NCBI GenBank assembly: GCA_021464245.1
Contig: JADCRB010000019.1
Coordinates: 3,639,130-3,703,129, forward strand
Direction: 5' to 3'
Origin: Carallia brachiata
Lineage: Eukaryota > Streptophyta > Magnoliopsida > Malpighiales > Rhizophoraceae
DNA length: 64,000 nt
Shown here: piece by piece, positions 10,400 through 22,129 of the stretch
How the letters are laid out: each line of letters starts with the position of its first letter
Position numbering within the stretch: position 1 is the first letter of the stretch
Notes under the pieces: model-generated
Told to the model about the DNA's origin: nothing
Seen by the model: only the letters and a program-made list of their open reading frames with translations
Databases searched by the model: none
Program-made: the position numbers and the translations under genes

Positions 10400-12543
10400 T
10401 AATCTTTAGTTTGCTTGAGTTTCTATTGATGCACTTTGGAAATCGTCTCTTCCGTTAGGCTTTGTTTGTTGTGTTCGCATAAAATTTTTTGCAAGAAGAC
10501 AAGCAGAAAGCATGTGAGAGCGGTAACACTTCCAGCCAACCATTCATCCTCTGTAGCTACCCTCCATTACCATCTTGCATAACCCCATCTCCGGATCCCT
10601 TTACCTCTCGCATCGCGGATGACATTGGGTCATCTTCTTCTTTATTTGTTCAAAATTTTCTCGTTTTTTCTATTCTTTCTTTTTTTTTTTTTTTACAAAA
10701 ATGATTAAATCTCTAATACAAACTCCATTTTCTTTATTTTTTTAATCTTTTTATCAAATTTATTCCAATGAACATTAAGTAGAAAAAAATATTTTTCAAT
10801 AGATTTCAACGTTAGAGCGAAATAGTAAAAATAATTGAAAAAATTGTTTTAGTAAATATTTTGACAAATAAGACACTTTTAAATAAGCAAACGGTTAGTA
10901 TAATCATCTTTACAGAAAAACTTTGTTGTTGATGGAACCGTATAAGTTTCCATAGCTTGGGCTTCATGCATGTCACTCTTAGCTGCGTGCGGGCAGCAAA
11001 CCTTCTACCCAAAAGGAAAGACAAAAAAAAAAAAGGGTTAATGGGATTTACATTTAATTTCTTGCAACTCAACCATAAACTGGTTATTTTGCTATGTATT
11101 TATTGTTAGGATCTTGCTGCCAATTAGTTGAAGTGTCATTTTATTTATTTGTTCATGAATAAAGATATTTCATACTAAAAACTGCTCCACGAATTCTGAG
11201 ATGAGAGTTTTCTTTTAATTTAAAACCCAAAACGTCGGGTTTTCTCTTTTTTGAATTTTTTTTGAAAATTATGAGGAAAAGTAATATTAAGTGCATTTAA
11301 AATAATACTAAATACTACTTATAATTTATTTTTTTAATATAAAAATTACGTTTAGAATAACAATTAATAATACTTAAAATTTATTATTTTAAACTTTTTT
11401 TTATAATTAAAATTATGACCCACACCAAAATCACTAACAATTCAGATTCCGTACTTTTTTATGATCTAGTTTGTCGTAGCATTACCCTTTGTTCATTTAT
11501 TTTGGTACTGAAGGAGGGGAAAGACCCAACTAACTAGCCATTATTCTAGGCAAACAAACTCCCTAAAGTATCTTCAAGAATACTAAGTAAATCAGTGGGT
11601 GGCTGGTCAAGAAACACCAACGCAAAGGGATGAGAGACAATCTGCTAACTCTATTTGTTTCCTGTTATGTTTGGCGCATTTGAAATTTTGAACATCTTGC
11701 CTTTCCCAAAAAGTACCCGAGATTCATTGAGAATATTTATTCGAGTGGGAAGACACCACCCCATACAACTTTGGATTCGGATCTAGTATTGAAAAACTAT
11801 AATTATAACCAGATGTTAGATCTAGGGTTTGAAGAAAATTTATGTCTTGTTCTGATATTAGGATCAAATATTTGTCATTATACCAAAAGTTGAAGTCGTA
11901 ATTATGATACAATTTTTATTTTTTAAAACTTTTTAAAATTATTGATATTGAAAGATTATACTCACCATAAGTATCATGGACTGAAATAATAAATTCAAAG
12001 TTCAAAAAAAAAATGTTAAGACAATATTAGCCAACACCTATTCCTGTCATTACATTAACATCAAACTTCTTTTCATACGAAGTAGCCTGCGATCCTCTGC
12101 AACAGATTTTATAGCGTCTGAATAAAGAGACCAAAAAAACTACAAGGTATATTTCACATTAAAGATTTGCAACTTGCAAGTGTAAAATCAAGCGTAGCCC
12201 ATTTCGGAAGCTTGGATGGATCAATATTGACACTAGAATAACACGGCGTTTTAAATAGATAATCAATTCCAAATCAAATATCTTGTTATAAAAAAAGAAA
12301 AAATGTCCAAATCAAATGTTGGTGTTGACGTACAGATCAAGCTAAAGAATTGCCCGTCAAGAGTAGGTGCAATAAAAAAAGAAATGCCGGTGGGAATGGC
12401 CAACGTTAACACTCGATTATTAATCAATAGTATATAATAACATTAACACTAGGTGGACCCAAAAAAAAAAATAAAAAAGAAAAAAAAAGAGAAAAAATAT
12501 TCAAGGTCGAAATGGGGAACGTTGAAGAGAGCATGGATGATTG
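10400..12543. other. Intergenic AT-rich DNA
   Basis: No supported gene. Open frames here (for example 10489-10704 and 10812-11072 on the minus strand) have no recognisable domains and consist largely of T- or A-tract codons. No convincing terminal repeats were found. Confidence 0.5.
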
Positions 12544-13320
12544 GCTGCACTCAGGGACGGATCTAGCTTGGCAGTTTTGCCTCTCTCAGTTTTTGAAATA
12601 TATATTATTGTCACTATAGTAGCAAGAATTGTAACTTAACCCATAGTAAGTGTTACTATGTCCCTCCTCAAGTTGTAAGTTCGATCCCCTCTAACCTTTT
12701 TGGTTATAATATTTTTTTAGTTTCCTTTTTATTTCTTTATTTATTTTTTTTTTCAATAGTAATCCGTTTCATTCTTTATTCTCAAAATCATTTCTTTAGA
12801 TTCTCATTTGTATGTATTAATTAATATTATTTTTATTTATTTTAAAATTTAAATAAACTTTCTTATATATATACTAGTGATTTTTTTAAAAAATATTTTA
12901 GTATTTTACTATTAATGAAGCAAATTATTTGCAATGGATATTACTAAAAAGGAAAAAAATAATTAAAAATATGTGATATATCTGACGTATATTTGTTTAT
13001 AAATTGACTTTAATTTTACAAGATATAACATTTATAATAAACAATTTTTTTCACAATAAACATGATAAAAATTCTATTATAAAATTACGTTAGTGATAAT
13101 TAATTAAATAATTAAATGATTATTTATGTAAAAAAAGCATTTGATTTTATAAAAAATTTAAAAGATTAGAACTTATGAGATATTATTATGATATTTATTA
13201 TTTAAATAATTAATATAATTTTTATTTTTATCATATGTATTAATTTTATTACTGTATTATACATACAAAGTTTCCCCCCCCCCTAAATTTATTTCTGGAT
13301 CTGTCCCTGGCTGCTGCACT
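12544..13320. mobile_element. hAT-like non-autonomous DNA transposon with 8-bp target duplication
   Basis: Terminal inverted repeats are CAGGGACGGATCTAG (12552-12566) and, reversed, CAGGGACAGATCCAG (ending 13309). The 8-bp GCTGCACT occurs before the element (12544-12551) and again at 13313-13320, separated from the 3' end by three extra bases. CAGGG-type ends with 8-bp duplications are typical of plant hAT elements. The interior is AT-rich and non-coding. The closing side contains a C10 run (13274-13283). Confidence 0.8.
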
Positions 13321-15218
13321 TGTCTGCCCTTTATGAAATATGAGATTTTTTTTTTTGTCAATTAAGAAATTTTTAGATTATGACCCCACAAAATAAGAGT
13401 AGTTCTTTTTGTTATCATAAATCCCACATTGTCATCTTATCTTGATTAAAACTTTAGACTTCGGTAGAATTCTAAATTTTAACCATTAATGTTACTTGAG
13501 AGACACTGTGAGAGATTAGTGCGTGTTGAAAATTAGAAAGAATAGTTATAATCTAGTCCTCATGCTGAATTACATATTAAAGGCTTGCATGGGTGACAAA
13601 ATCTATATTCTAGTTTTAATACTCATGATAAAATGTTTATAGAGCACAGTCTATGTTAGTGTGTACTCTGATAACTAATCGATTGGTTGTTATACAAATA
13701 TATATTGAATATTTCATGCATGTAATTTTATTAATAAAGACATTCTTTATTTTTAATTTTGTTTATATACATGATATTGCGAATAGTAAATTCTAAAGAT
13801 AAATTCTATAAAATAAATATGCTTTACAAAAATAATTATAATTGGATTATAATTATGAGATATTTGTTGTATCAAAGTATTATTTTAAATATTCATAGCC
13901 GATGTGCTATCGAGATTGGATATTGATAGAGTCGTGAACCTAGCATATGTTATATTCCTTATTATGAAAAAAACAGTCGATCTCATAAATTGAAGTATAA
14001 AGATACTTAAATAAACATACGGATACTTGTTAATGAACAAGTTCATTGAATTGAACTGCTATGAGAATTTTCATATGGAACATTATTGTATATATGTAGA
14101 ATTATTCATGTGACGGTCATGTAAGTGATCCTTAGACATGAATCACCAAGATATCTTATATAGGAATTATTATACTTTGATCTGACCTTTTGGTTGTCCT
14201 AATTAAGGATCGCTTGTGAGAGATTATATTGTGTATAATATAACGTATAGAGATAGTTGAGTGATTAATAAAGGATTCATCACCTTGAAATAATTATGGA
14301 AGAATGTTCCACTATTCTTTAAAGATATTAATTCATGAAATTTCTTAATTAAGGTTGAATGAGTATTTATAAGAAGTTATGCTCTTATAATCAATGATTT
14401 ATATTTGAGAACAAATATAATTAGATAAGAGTAGACACTAATTTCATACTTTATATCTAATTAAAAAATATTGTTAGACCGTAAATTATATAATAAAAAT
14501 AATTATCTTTATTTTCATAAATATCATACCCTTTTTTTTTTTGTAAGATTAGACCCTAAAATCTCCAAAATTAGAAGTTTAAGTTCCTCACACGTGTGAA
14601 TATTAAAGACCACTTTGGTTCGGGCGTGGTCTGGAATATTATTTTTTCTGGGTCGAGCTTGGGCCAAACCTCTAAGGCCCGACTCCGATAAGTAATTTTC
14701 TGGTTTAATCCAGCCCGAGCATATGGCTCAACTCACGCGGCTTTTTGGACAAAAAAATGTGTATGTGGGGAAGAAAGATGAGTCCAAGATACGAACGTAT
14801 TATACTATTTGAGACGATAGTTTGGTAATAATTTGATATTTTTTTTATGTCTGATTCGGATTCGAATCCTAGTAACTGTGTTTTGGAAGCAATGCCCTCA
14901 TTTGATTGTTAGTTTAATTGTGTGTGCGTGGTGCTGGTTCTGAACTTATTGATATCGTGGTCGACTTAAATGAAGCAATGCTCGGGTGGAGGATTCGCTT
15001 TATAAGAAATGGTTAAATGAGAATAACAACAAATTACCCTAAATTTAGATTACATGTGTGATAACTGACATATCCGCAATGTACTTTTTTTTTACTGTTT
15101 AAAAAAAAAAAATGAACATATTACCATTAACTCAAAATAAATTAAACAAACTTCTCGTATTCTTTTTCCCTATAAATCTCATGTTTCTCTCCCAAATATA
15201 AATTAAAAACTTTTGCAT
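13321..15218. other. Non-coding AT-rich region, possible retroelement debris
   Basis: No coding frame is supported. A stretch near 14160-14290 has the texture of a decayed LTR, but no ends or primer-binding site could be identified. A GC-richer patch at 14600-14760 (gggtcgagcttgggccaaac, cagcccgagc) resembles ends of plant DNA transposons, without a detectable partner. Confidence 0.35.
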
Positions 15219-15296
15219 ACGTCCTCACTGCTCGGGTGTTCCATTTGTTTTTTTTTTAACGTCCTCACTGCTCGGGTGTTCCATTTGTTTTTTGTT
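15219..15296. repeat. Perfect 40-bp tandem duplication
   Basis: The unit beginning acgtcctcactgctcgggtg and ending in a T-tract occurs twice, at about 15219-15258 and 15259-15296. The copies differ only in T-tract length, which indicates a recent slippage or unequal-exchange event. Confidence 0.9.
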
Positions 15297-16044
15297 TTTT
15301 AATGTTGAGGGAGAGTATCATTGTGGAATCATCTATCACTTGGAAAAAAAATCATTAAAGCTGGATGAGAATTTAATCTCCATCATCCTCTGATAGCCTG
15401 ATAGTTGAGTGTTTCAAGTTTATGGAAAAGCCATAGGAATGTCGTCTACAACTTATTTTGCGGTAAGGAAACTTCTACGTTGATTTTCTTATTAATCTTG
15501 GTGCTTCTTCTAATAATTAATGTGAGAATTGCAAGTTTCCTCTTTCCGAAATGCATGAGTACCTCTTTCGTAACTTGATTGGGGTTGCCACTATCCGTGG
15601 TGGCTAATAGGTATTTTTTTTCATTTTCTAAACCAAGGACGGATTATTGTGTTTTTTTTTTTTTTTTCCTTTTCCTTGATTTGCTATTTGTCATCACAAA
15701 AAGAATACCTTGGGACTTATTAGCTGTTGCTAATCTCATGCTGCCCTTTGTGTTTTTCTTTTCCTTGTTTCGTGGGGAGAATGGAGGTTTTATATTATAA
15801 TGGTTTGTTGATATTCTCTCAGTGACCAAAAGTAAAAAATTAATTTCATTTTTTTTTCTATTTAAAAGATTTATTAGATTATAAGTTATATAATAAGTAA
15901 ATTTTATTTTATTATTTTTTTATATAAATCTTACACTATTTACTTTCTCAAGATTAGAATTTAAACTATATAACAAAAGTTTAAATTTTAATTACTAGAG
16001 TGTCTTTAAAGGAACAAATTAATTGTTTTCTTGGTTCAGATGGA
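15297..16044. other. Intergenic, no gene seen
   Basis: A 73-codon open frame at 15579-15800 has no family features and is largely encoded by T-tracts. Nothing else is supported. Confidence 0.45.
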
Positions 16045-16160
16045 TTTTTTTTTTTTTGGCCTATAAGGAGCCATATTGGGCATTTGGGAATGAGAAATGA
16101 GATTTAGTAAAATTTGAACTCCCTATTTACTGATTGAGAGAGAACCTTCTCAACCTCAGA
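16045..16160 (-). mobile_element. SINE copy 1 (minus strand), poly(A) at 16045-16057
   Basis: Read on the minus strand, the body runs from gaggttgagaaggttctctc to gctccttataggcc and then a 13-A tail. It aligns along its length with the SINE at 32541-32677: gttgtctctcaa/gttctctctcaa, ccaaatgtcac/ctaaatctcat, ggctccttataggcc/gggctccttatagacc. The internal promoter boxes are eroded in this older copy. Its 5' end abuts the T-tract 16161-16173, the tail of another retroposon. Confidence 0.75.
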
Positions 16161-16800
16161 TTTTTTTTTTTTTAAACACAAAAGAAAAGGATTTAACTAA
16201 AAACCAAATCGGTTACATAACAGGTCAGCCCAGTGAGCCCACACTAACTTTACAACGGCAAAGACAACAGGCCACGCTAAGAACCACCACCCAATCCACC
16301 TTAGCAGCATTCCAGCTCTGGCAGCAACCATGCGAGCCAAGAAGAGACCAACCCTAGGCCCATATCTGGGGAAAAGAGAAGCCCACATGAAAGAAAGGGC
16401 CCAAGGCCTAAGGAACAGAGAGTCTGGAAGCCGAACTCCCCACCGTACATAGCAGTGAAACTCCAGCAAGCTGGAGAAGGCAAGAAGTCCCCAGGGGCTG
16501 ATGGCGGCGAAGCTACCAGAATTGCCAAGTCGCCACCCAAACGGCGCATGAGGAAACCAACACCAAGACCAGAGAAGAAGCCAAGACGAGAAAGGACCGA
16601 AGCAAAAGCAGCGACAGGGAACGGACAGACGACAAGTGCGGGGCTCAACCAGAAACATCTCTCGATTGCACACAGTTGCCCGCCATCCAAAAAAACTACC
16701 CCTCCCCCACTTGCCCCCAACAGAGAAAGGGATCGAGGTGAGAGAGACCACCAACAGCCTAAATGACTGAACCAGCAACAAAGAAGGAAGAAGCACCAAA
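16161..16800 (-). mobile_element. GC-rich retroposon of uncertain class, poly(A) at 16161-16173
   Basis: A sharply bounded block of much higher GC content than its surroundings ends, on the minus strand, in a 13-A tail. Two overlapping minus-strand open frames of 170 and 200 codons are rich in Trp, Leu, Phe and Ser and lack recognisable domains, so they are probably not proteins. The block may be the 3' end of an L1-type LINE or a processed transcript copy. Confidence 0.45.
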
Positions 16801-17164
16801 GGAGGCGTGTCAATATATTTGGATCAAACCTTTAAGAAGGTACGTATCATATTCAATGGCATACTTTAAGAAAAGATTTAAGCTGCACAACTCATTCAAA
16901 CTAAATAATATCTCATTTTGTAAGATTTCTCTTATCTCAAACTCCACAGGGTTTTAGGAGGAGTCCTTAGCGAGAGAATCTCACTCTCTAAAATAATAAT
17001 CAAACTTGATTACGAAACTCCCTAAGCAAAAGTTGGTTCCGATAGATTGCACATAGCAAGAGTTGCATCATAAATTTACGGGATTAACTTTTGCATATAT
17101 TATTGTCTCGACTTTGACTCTGCGTAATCACATCTGCATCGTAATTCTCCCAAAATTTTGTATA

Positions 17165-17195
<31 letters not shown>

Positions 17196-18648
17196 TTTTA
17201 TAGCTAAAGTTTTTACATGACAAGTGGCTTGTTTCTCTACGTTTTTTTGCTTGTTTTGCTCAAGTCTTAATGCCAAAACTATTCCCTCTTTGCACAAGTG
17301 CATTTTCTTAGCATTATTCTTCATTTTTTTTTTCAATTCAATGAGTTGAGAGTATTAAGATTCACCATCCAATCGTTTGAGCTGCTCCTTTATCCCTGTT
17401 CTATTATCTTCTTTGTCCTTCCGTCTTCTCTTGGCCCGTTACTGTTCGCACCTCGCCACCTTGGCCATAATTTACTTATTATTTCATTCTCCTAAAAGAG
17501 GGTTGTTGATTGGCCTCGCGTTTTGGATTCTCTCTGGTTTGCTTCTTTAATGGTACGTGCGTCTCTGCAAATCGCTGTTTTTGTTTGGGTCTCCTTTTCA
17601 ATTTGACGGGCTTCTAACAAGCAATTACCGTCTCGATTGCGCCGATGAGGATGCCGATTGATTTTGCTTTTTGGATTTTTAGGATTTCAATTTTAGATTT
17701 CTTTTTGAAATTCTTACATTATATTTAGATAAAATTTTTGTGAGAGAAAAAAGTAAGAGAAAAGATTATTAGAGAAAATGAATGCTTTCTATTTTTCCTT
17801 ATGATTGAGAATAAGTGATGAGAGGTAAGAAAATTACAAATTTTTTTATTTAGAAAAGGGTAGAAGGTGAGGGGAAGAAAAATAAAATGCATCAGAATAC
17901 TAATTTTACGTTTCATCGTAAATCATATACAAAATACTTTTTTATAAATCAATTTTAATAATCTTTTTGATACAATTTCTTTATTAATCATTTATTAAAT
18001 AAACATTTAAACCATATATAGAGCATTTTTTATAAATCTATGCTAATAAGTGTTTTTTTTGTATATTTTTTTTATTAATATGCTAACAAAGTTGAGAATA
18101 TGCTTATATACCTCCTCAGTCATCTCCTCTTCACACTTTTTCACCTCAAGAAGGATAAGCATAAACAGCAAAATATAAACACAACTTACAAAAATAATAG
18201 GCAAGAACCACTCAAGTTACTCTGATTAATCACCAGAGCAAAGCTAAGGAAGAATGGTGATTGAAAGCCCAGTTTGCTCAAATTCTCACAAAATGTGGAC
18301 TTTTTCTTGGATCATTTTTTTTTCCTCTTTAATCGCTTTGATCTATCGGTTACAATTCTTTCTCGTGCATTGTCACTGCCATTGACTAATTCTGGATTGT
18401 GATTCTTGCAGTTCTATTTCATCAGTCGAAGAGGTCAATCCATTTTCAGAGTTGTTAGCTGTAAAACTAAAATGGCAGCTTTGACAAATCTATATATCTA
18501 TCTACTTTTTATATTTTTCTTATCTAATCAGTTTCTTTTACTTATCAAACAATACTTTGCATAAATTTACTTATTATTTCAGTGGATCTTGATTTATGCT
18601 ATTTCTCATGTATGGTAGACTTATTTTATTTTATTTTATTTTTGGGAG
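16801..18648. other. Non-coding, includes (TA)n microsatellite
   Basis: A TA dinucleotide run occupies about 17160-17186, followed by a T-tract. A less AT-rich stretch at 17340-17660 looks like untranslated leader sequence (pyrimidine-rich, no long frame) and could belong to the gene model starting at 18664. The rest is A/T tracts. Confidence 0.4.
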
Positions 18649-18663
18649 AGAGAGAGAGAGAGA

Positions 18664-21600
18664 ATGGTCGGAGAAAAGGGAAGCAAAGAGGTACAGTTCG
18701 TCCTTTTCATTGAGAAGCTGCAGGAGATCCAAGACCACACCCAAAAGGTACTTTCTTTTTTTTTTTTTTTTTTTGTGAGTTTTATAGGAATATATAATTT
18801 TTTAACTTTAAATTTTTATATTTTTTTCTGTATAAATTTTAAATTTTTTTAACATTTTATTTGAATTCTAAATTTTTTAATTTTTTATCAAATTAATTTT
18901 TTTATTTATGAAAAATGATTAATTTATTAATAAATGAGTTTAAATTAATAAAAATTATTAAAAAAGGTCAAATAAATAAATTAAATATTTTTTTATTAAT
19001 AAATATGTACATAAAATATTTTTTTAATCAATAAATATACGAATTAAATATACAAAGTGTATACTTTTTGATAAAAAAATTTTTAATTAGTATATTTAAT
19101 ATTTTTTCAAATAATTTTTGTAAAGTCAAAATTATTTTATTAATTAATTGATCACTTTTCATTAACAGATGAACTAATGTGGTAAGAAATTAAAAGATTT
19201 AAAATTCAAATAAAATTTTAAAAAAATTTAAAACTCACATGTAAACAACTTTAAAACTCTAAAAGTTTAGAAATTTAAAATTATATATCCTTAGGTTTTA
19301 TATGTTACAAATCTTTTTTCTTTGTTCATCCCTTTGTGCCCTATTTAGTTGAATTAAGTGCAGACATAACTAAAACGGAAAAGTAGAGTTCTCGAATGTT
19401 TTGCTCGATTTTTTTTTTGCCTGAGTTGCAACGAATTTTCTACTTTATGTGACGAATGTTTAACTTTTTGTAACAAAAAAAAAAGATAATATTTTTGTTA
19501 TAAAAAATAAAATTATTATTACAGAAAGTAGAAAATTCGTTGCAATTGGGATAAAAAAAATCAAGCAAAAAATTCTAGAAGTGTGCCCATGCTCTAACTA
19601 AAATATGTAGTTTATATTTTTGTGGTATTGATAATATAGATAGTTGAGCAGTTTGGGTTAGAATTGCCTTCGCAATTAAAAAGGGGCTACCATGAATCAG
19701 TGATTTCCTGTTCTAGGTACCTAAATTCACCCTTGGGGTTTGATTGGGACATGGGTATAGACTTGAAAATTTTTGCCATTTATCAACATTCCTATTTTGG
19801 CTTATCAATGAGTTCAAATTTACATCTTTTGAATCATGGGACACAACAATGCAAATTCTGTTGATTCTGATTTATTTAACAAAATTTTAGTTTGAATTCT
19901 ATTTGCATAAAAAAAGAAAACATAGTGTTTGTCTTCATTTTCATCTGAACCTTATCTTGAACTATCCTTGATGCATTTGCTTTTTGTGAGACAATGAATA
20001 TCGGACATCAGGATCAGAGGGGACCCAAATTTGTTAGGGTCGTATAGCCTTATTAGCCCAACATCCACCCAACACGTAGCTCATACGTATTGTTACGCAC
20101 TTCGTATAAGTGCAGCTTCATATTGTGATTTATTTTATGATACAACTTTATCTCCACTGATTCACGTCATGCTGATGATGACATGTGTACTGATCCATCT
20201 TATATCTACGACTGCCAGAGTCTTTTGAGATAAAATTAAGAGGACAAGTTGTTGAACGGCATAATATTGCGGACGACCTTAAATTTCATGAATTCATCCA
20301 GCGTAGGCCACAAATTGGTGGAAGTGATGAGGTGTATATTAAGTTGTCTGAGTAAGAAAGATTTTAGCTGTTTCTGTGCATCAGTAACTGCATCTTGCAA
20401 ATGGCTTGCTGCTTGCGTTTATTCTGATACACAAATAACGTGTAAGTGAACACAGTAAGTTAATACTAATGGTGACATTGTGGTGTCGGGCTCTGATGAC
20501 AGGCGAGTTATTGTCTGGGACTGGCAAACTGGGAATGCGAAACTCTTTTACAATTCAGGTCATAACAACAATATTTTTTAAGCAAAGTTCATGCCTTAAC
20601 ACTGATGATCGAAACATTCTTAAATTTTGCTGCAGATGGGCAGGTAATTTTTTTGGTTTAAAGGGCTTGGCACAGAAATCTTGAATGAAATGGTTCTACG
20701 GGGCATTGTATATATTAGCTAAAAATCATCTTGGCCTGAGAGGGTGTTTTCGGGTATTTCTCTGGACTTTGAATAATGTAATACGTTCAAACGTCAACCA
20801 CAGCCTGCTCCATATTTTAATATTTTAATATGGGTTCCCTTATTAGCCACGCTTAGGTTGCCATACAGCATCTAAATACTAGTTAATTTATATAATAAAA
20901 TACATATTTTGTGCAACTGAATCTAAAAAAATGTAAATAAAAAAAAATATTAATATTTTTTTATGTTATTTTTTATTAATATAATTAAACAAAATATATT
21001 TCTTATCACATAAAATATGGATCTGGAAGTTGTCTGACCATCAACATGGCCACTGCTTTTTCCGCTTTAATATTTACTGGTCTTCCATTAATTAGCGCGC
21101 TTAGCTGCGAGCAACTATTGATTGTTATTTTATATGCATATGTTGTACATGTCAATCTTTCCAATGAACCAAAGAAAGTCGAAAAGAACTCGTACTCAAA
21201 AAATAACCATTTTTAAGTTTTAATAATCGGTGTATTTATGAAGAAAATGATATTTATTTCTATGCTATTTTAATCTAAAAAATGTATAAAAAAAAAAAAC
21301 TTAATGTTTATCCCGCGTAGACTATAAGTATTAAAACTAGTTTAGACTATAATAATGACCACAAACTATTAATAAACACTAAGATATTTGATGAAAATAT
21401 GGTTGAAGCTGCACACATAAAATACAATGAGTAATTATAGGCTACAAAAAGAATACTAATGAAAGTCTAATATTCCTGTAATATGATTAACAATATTCTA
21501 CATGAGATTTCAACGACAAATTGGAAAATCACTGTAGGGGGAATGCGACTGCATCTACCGAGTTGCTCCATGACTAGAGGATAGCGACCATCGATGTATA

Positions 21601-22123
21601 TGACCATACATCCCATGGATCGACTCCTTTTCAGTTAGTGAATCTTGGCCAATAAATTAAAGAAAAACATATTTGCATGCAGATTTTTACTATCTAATTA
21701 GTGATTTAAATAAAATAAGATTGACAGTTTTTTCAATTAAGATTGATAATATTTATAATAAAAAATAATAATTTTTTTAAAAAATAAGAGTTTTGTTACT
21801 TTTAAAATACTGATTGAAATACAAAAAATTAGGACATGTATTAGTACTCCGAATTATAATATATAAGTCAACGTACTGGGCAATATTGAGAATTACAACT
21901 AATTTAAATTTGAAATTATGACATGTATCAAAGCAAAGAGAGGTGCTATTGGAAGATGCCCTGCTGTCGACATATTCAATGCCGGACTAAAATTATTAGA
22001 CTCGAAGCAGAGAAAGTTATGGAAATCAGCAAGCTTCTGGCGTTGCAAACTGTTGGAGAGGAAGATGTTTTGAGTAGGCTGCAAGAATTAAAGATGGAAG
22101 AGGGCCGGGTGGCGGCGGCCTAA
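18664..22123 (+). CDS. Candidate three-exon small protein gene, 94 aa, not recognised
   Basis: Exon 1 (18664-18747) starts with ATG after a GA-repeat leader and ends at AAG|gtact. Exon 2 (19640-19716) follows atatag and ends at CTAG|gtacc. Exon 3 (22000-22123) follows attattag and ends in TAA. Phases fit: 28 codons, then 25 codons plus 2 nt, then 1 nt plus 40 codons. The joined product would be 94 aa, Glu/Lys/Leu-rich and probably helical, with blocks FIEKLQEIQDHTQK, VEQFGLELPSQLKRGY and LEAEKVMEISKLLALQ. I do not recognise the family. The second intron (2.3 kb) contains a WD40 pseudogene. Other exons may be missing, and the match of phases could be chance; splice sites are inferred by eye. 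Confidence 0.4.
20425..20690 (+). pseudogene. DCAF8-like WD40 repeat pseudogene fragment
   Basis: The + strand frame reads NGDIVVSGSDDRRVIVWDWQ, then TGNAKLFYNSGHNNNIF. Shifting frame gives AKFMP and TDDRNIL, then an ADGQ-like end. This is the SGSDDR...WDW signature of plant DDB1-CUL4-associated factor 8-like WD40 proteins, which serve as substrate receptors of CUL4 ubiquitin ligases. A stop follows NNIF, frameshifts occur before NGD (2-bp loss after gtgaacacagtaag) and after FMP, and only about one and a half WD repeats remain. No introns are visible, so it may be a retrocopy or an exon remnant. Confidence 0.7.
20700..21990. other. Non-coding AT-rich DNA
   Basis: No supported coding region other than the proposed intron of the 18664 model. 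It contains A/T tracts and no recognised terminal repeats. Confidence 0.4.
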
Positions 22124-22129
22124 AGATGC

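Noticed and set aside
10489..10704. 71-codon frame after the first carboxylesterase
   Set aside because: Ser/Pro-rich start then a T-tract encoded Phe run; no start context or domain, probably untranslated sequence.
12640..12690. B-box-like gtaagttcgatcccc inside the hAT-like element
   Set aside because: No matching A-box or poly(A); it lies within a DNA element with clear inverted ends.
16197..16813. Two long overlapping minus-strand open frames (200 and 170 codons)
   Set aside because: Trp/Leu/Phe-rich composition with no domain, overlapping in different frames inside a GC-rich retroposon with a poly(A) tail; best explained as open frames by composition.
18361..18480. Possible exon after gattcttgcag (frame FYFISRRGQSIFRVV)
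   Set aside because: Acceptor looks good, and the peptide faintly recalls the start of an adaptor-complex medium chain, but it is too short and the following blocks do not fit; not called.
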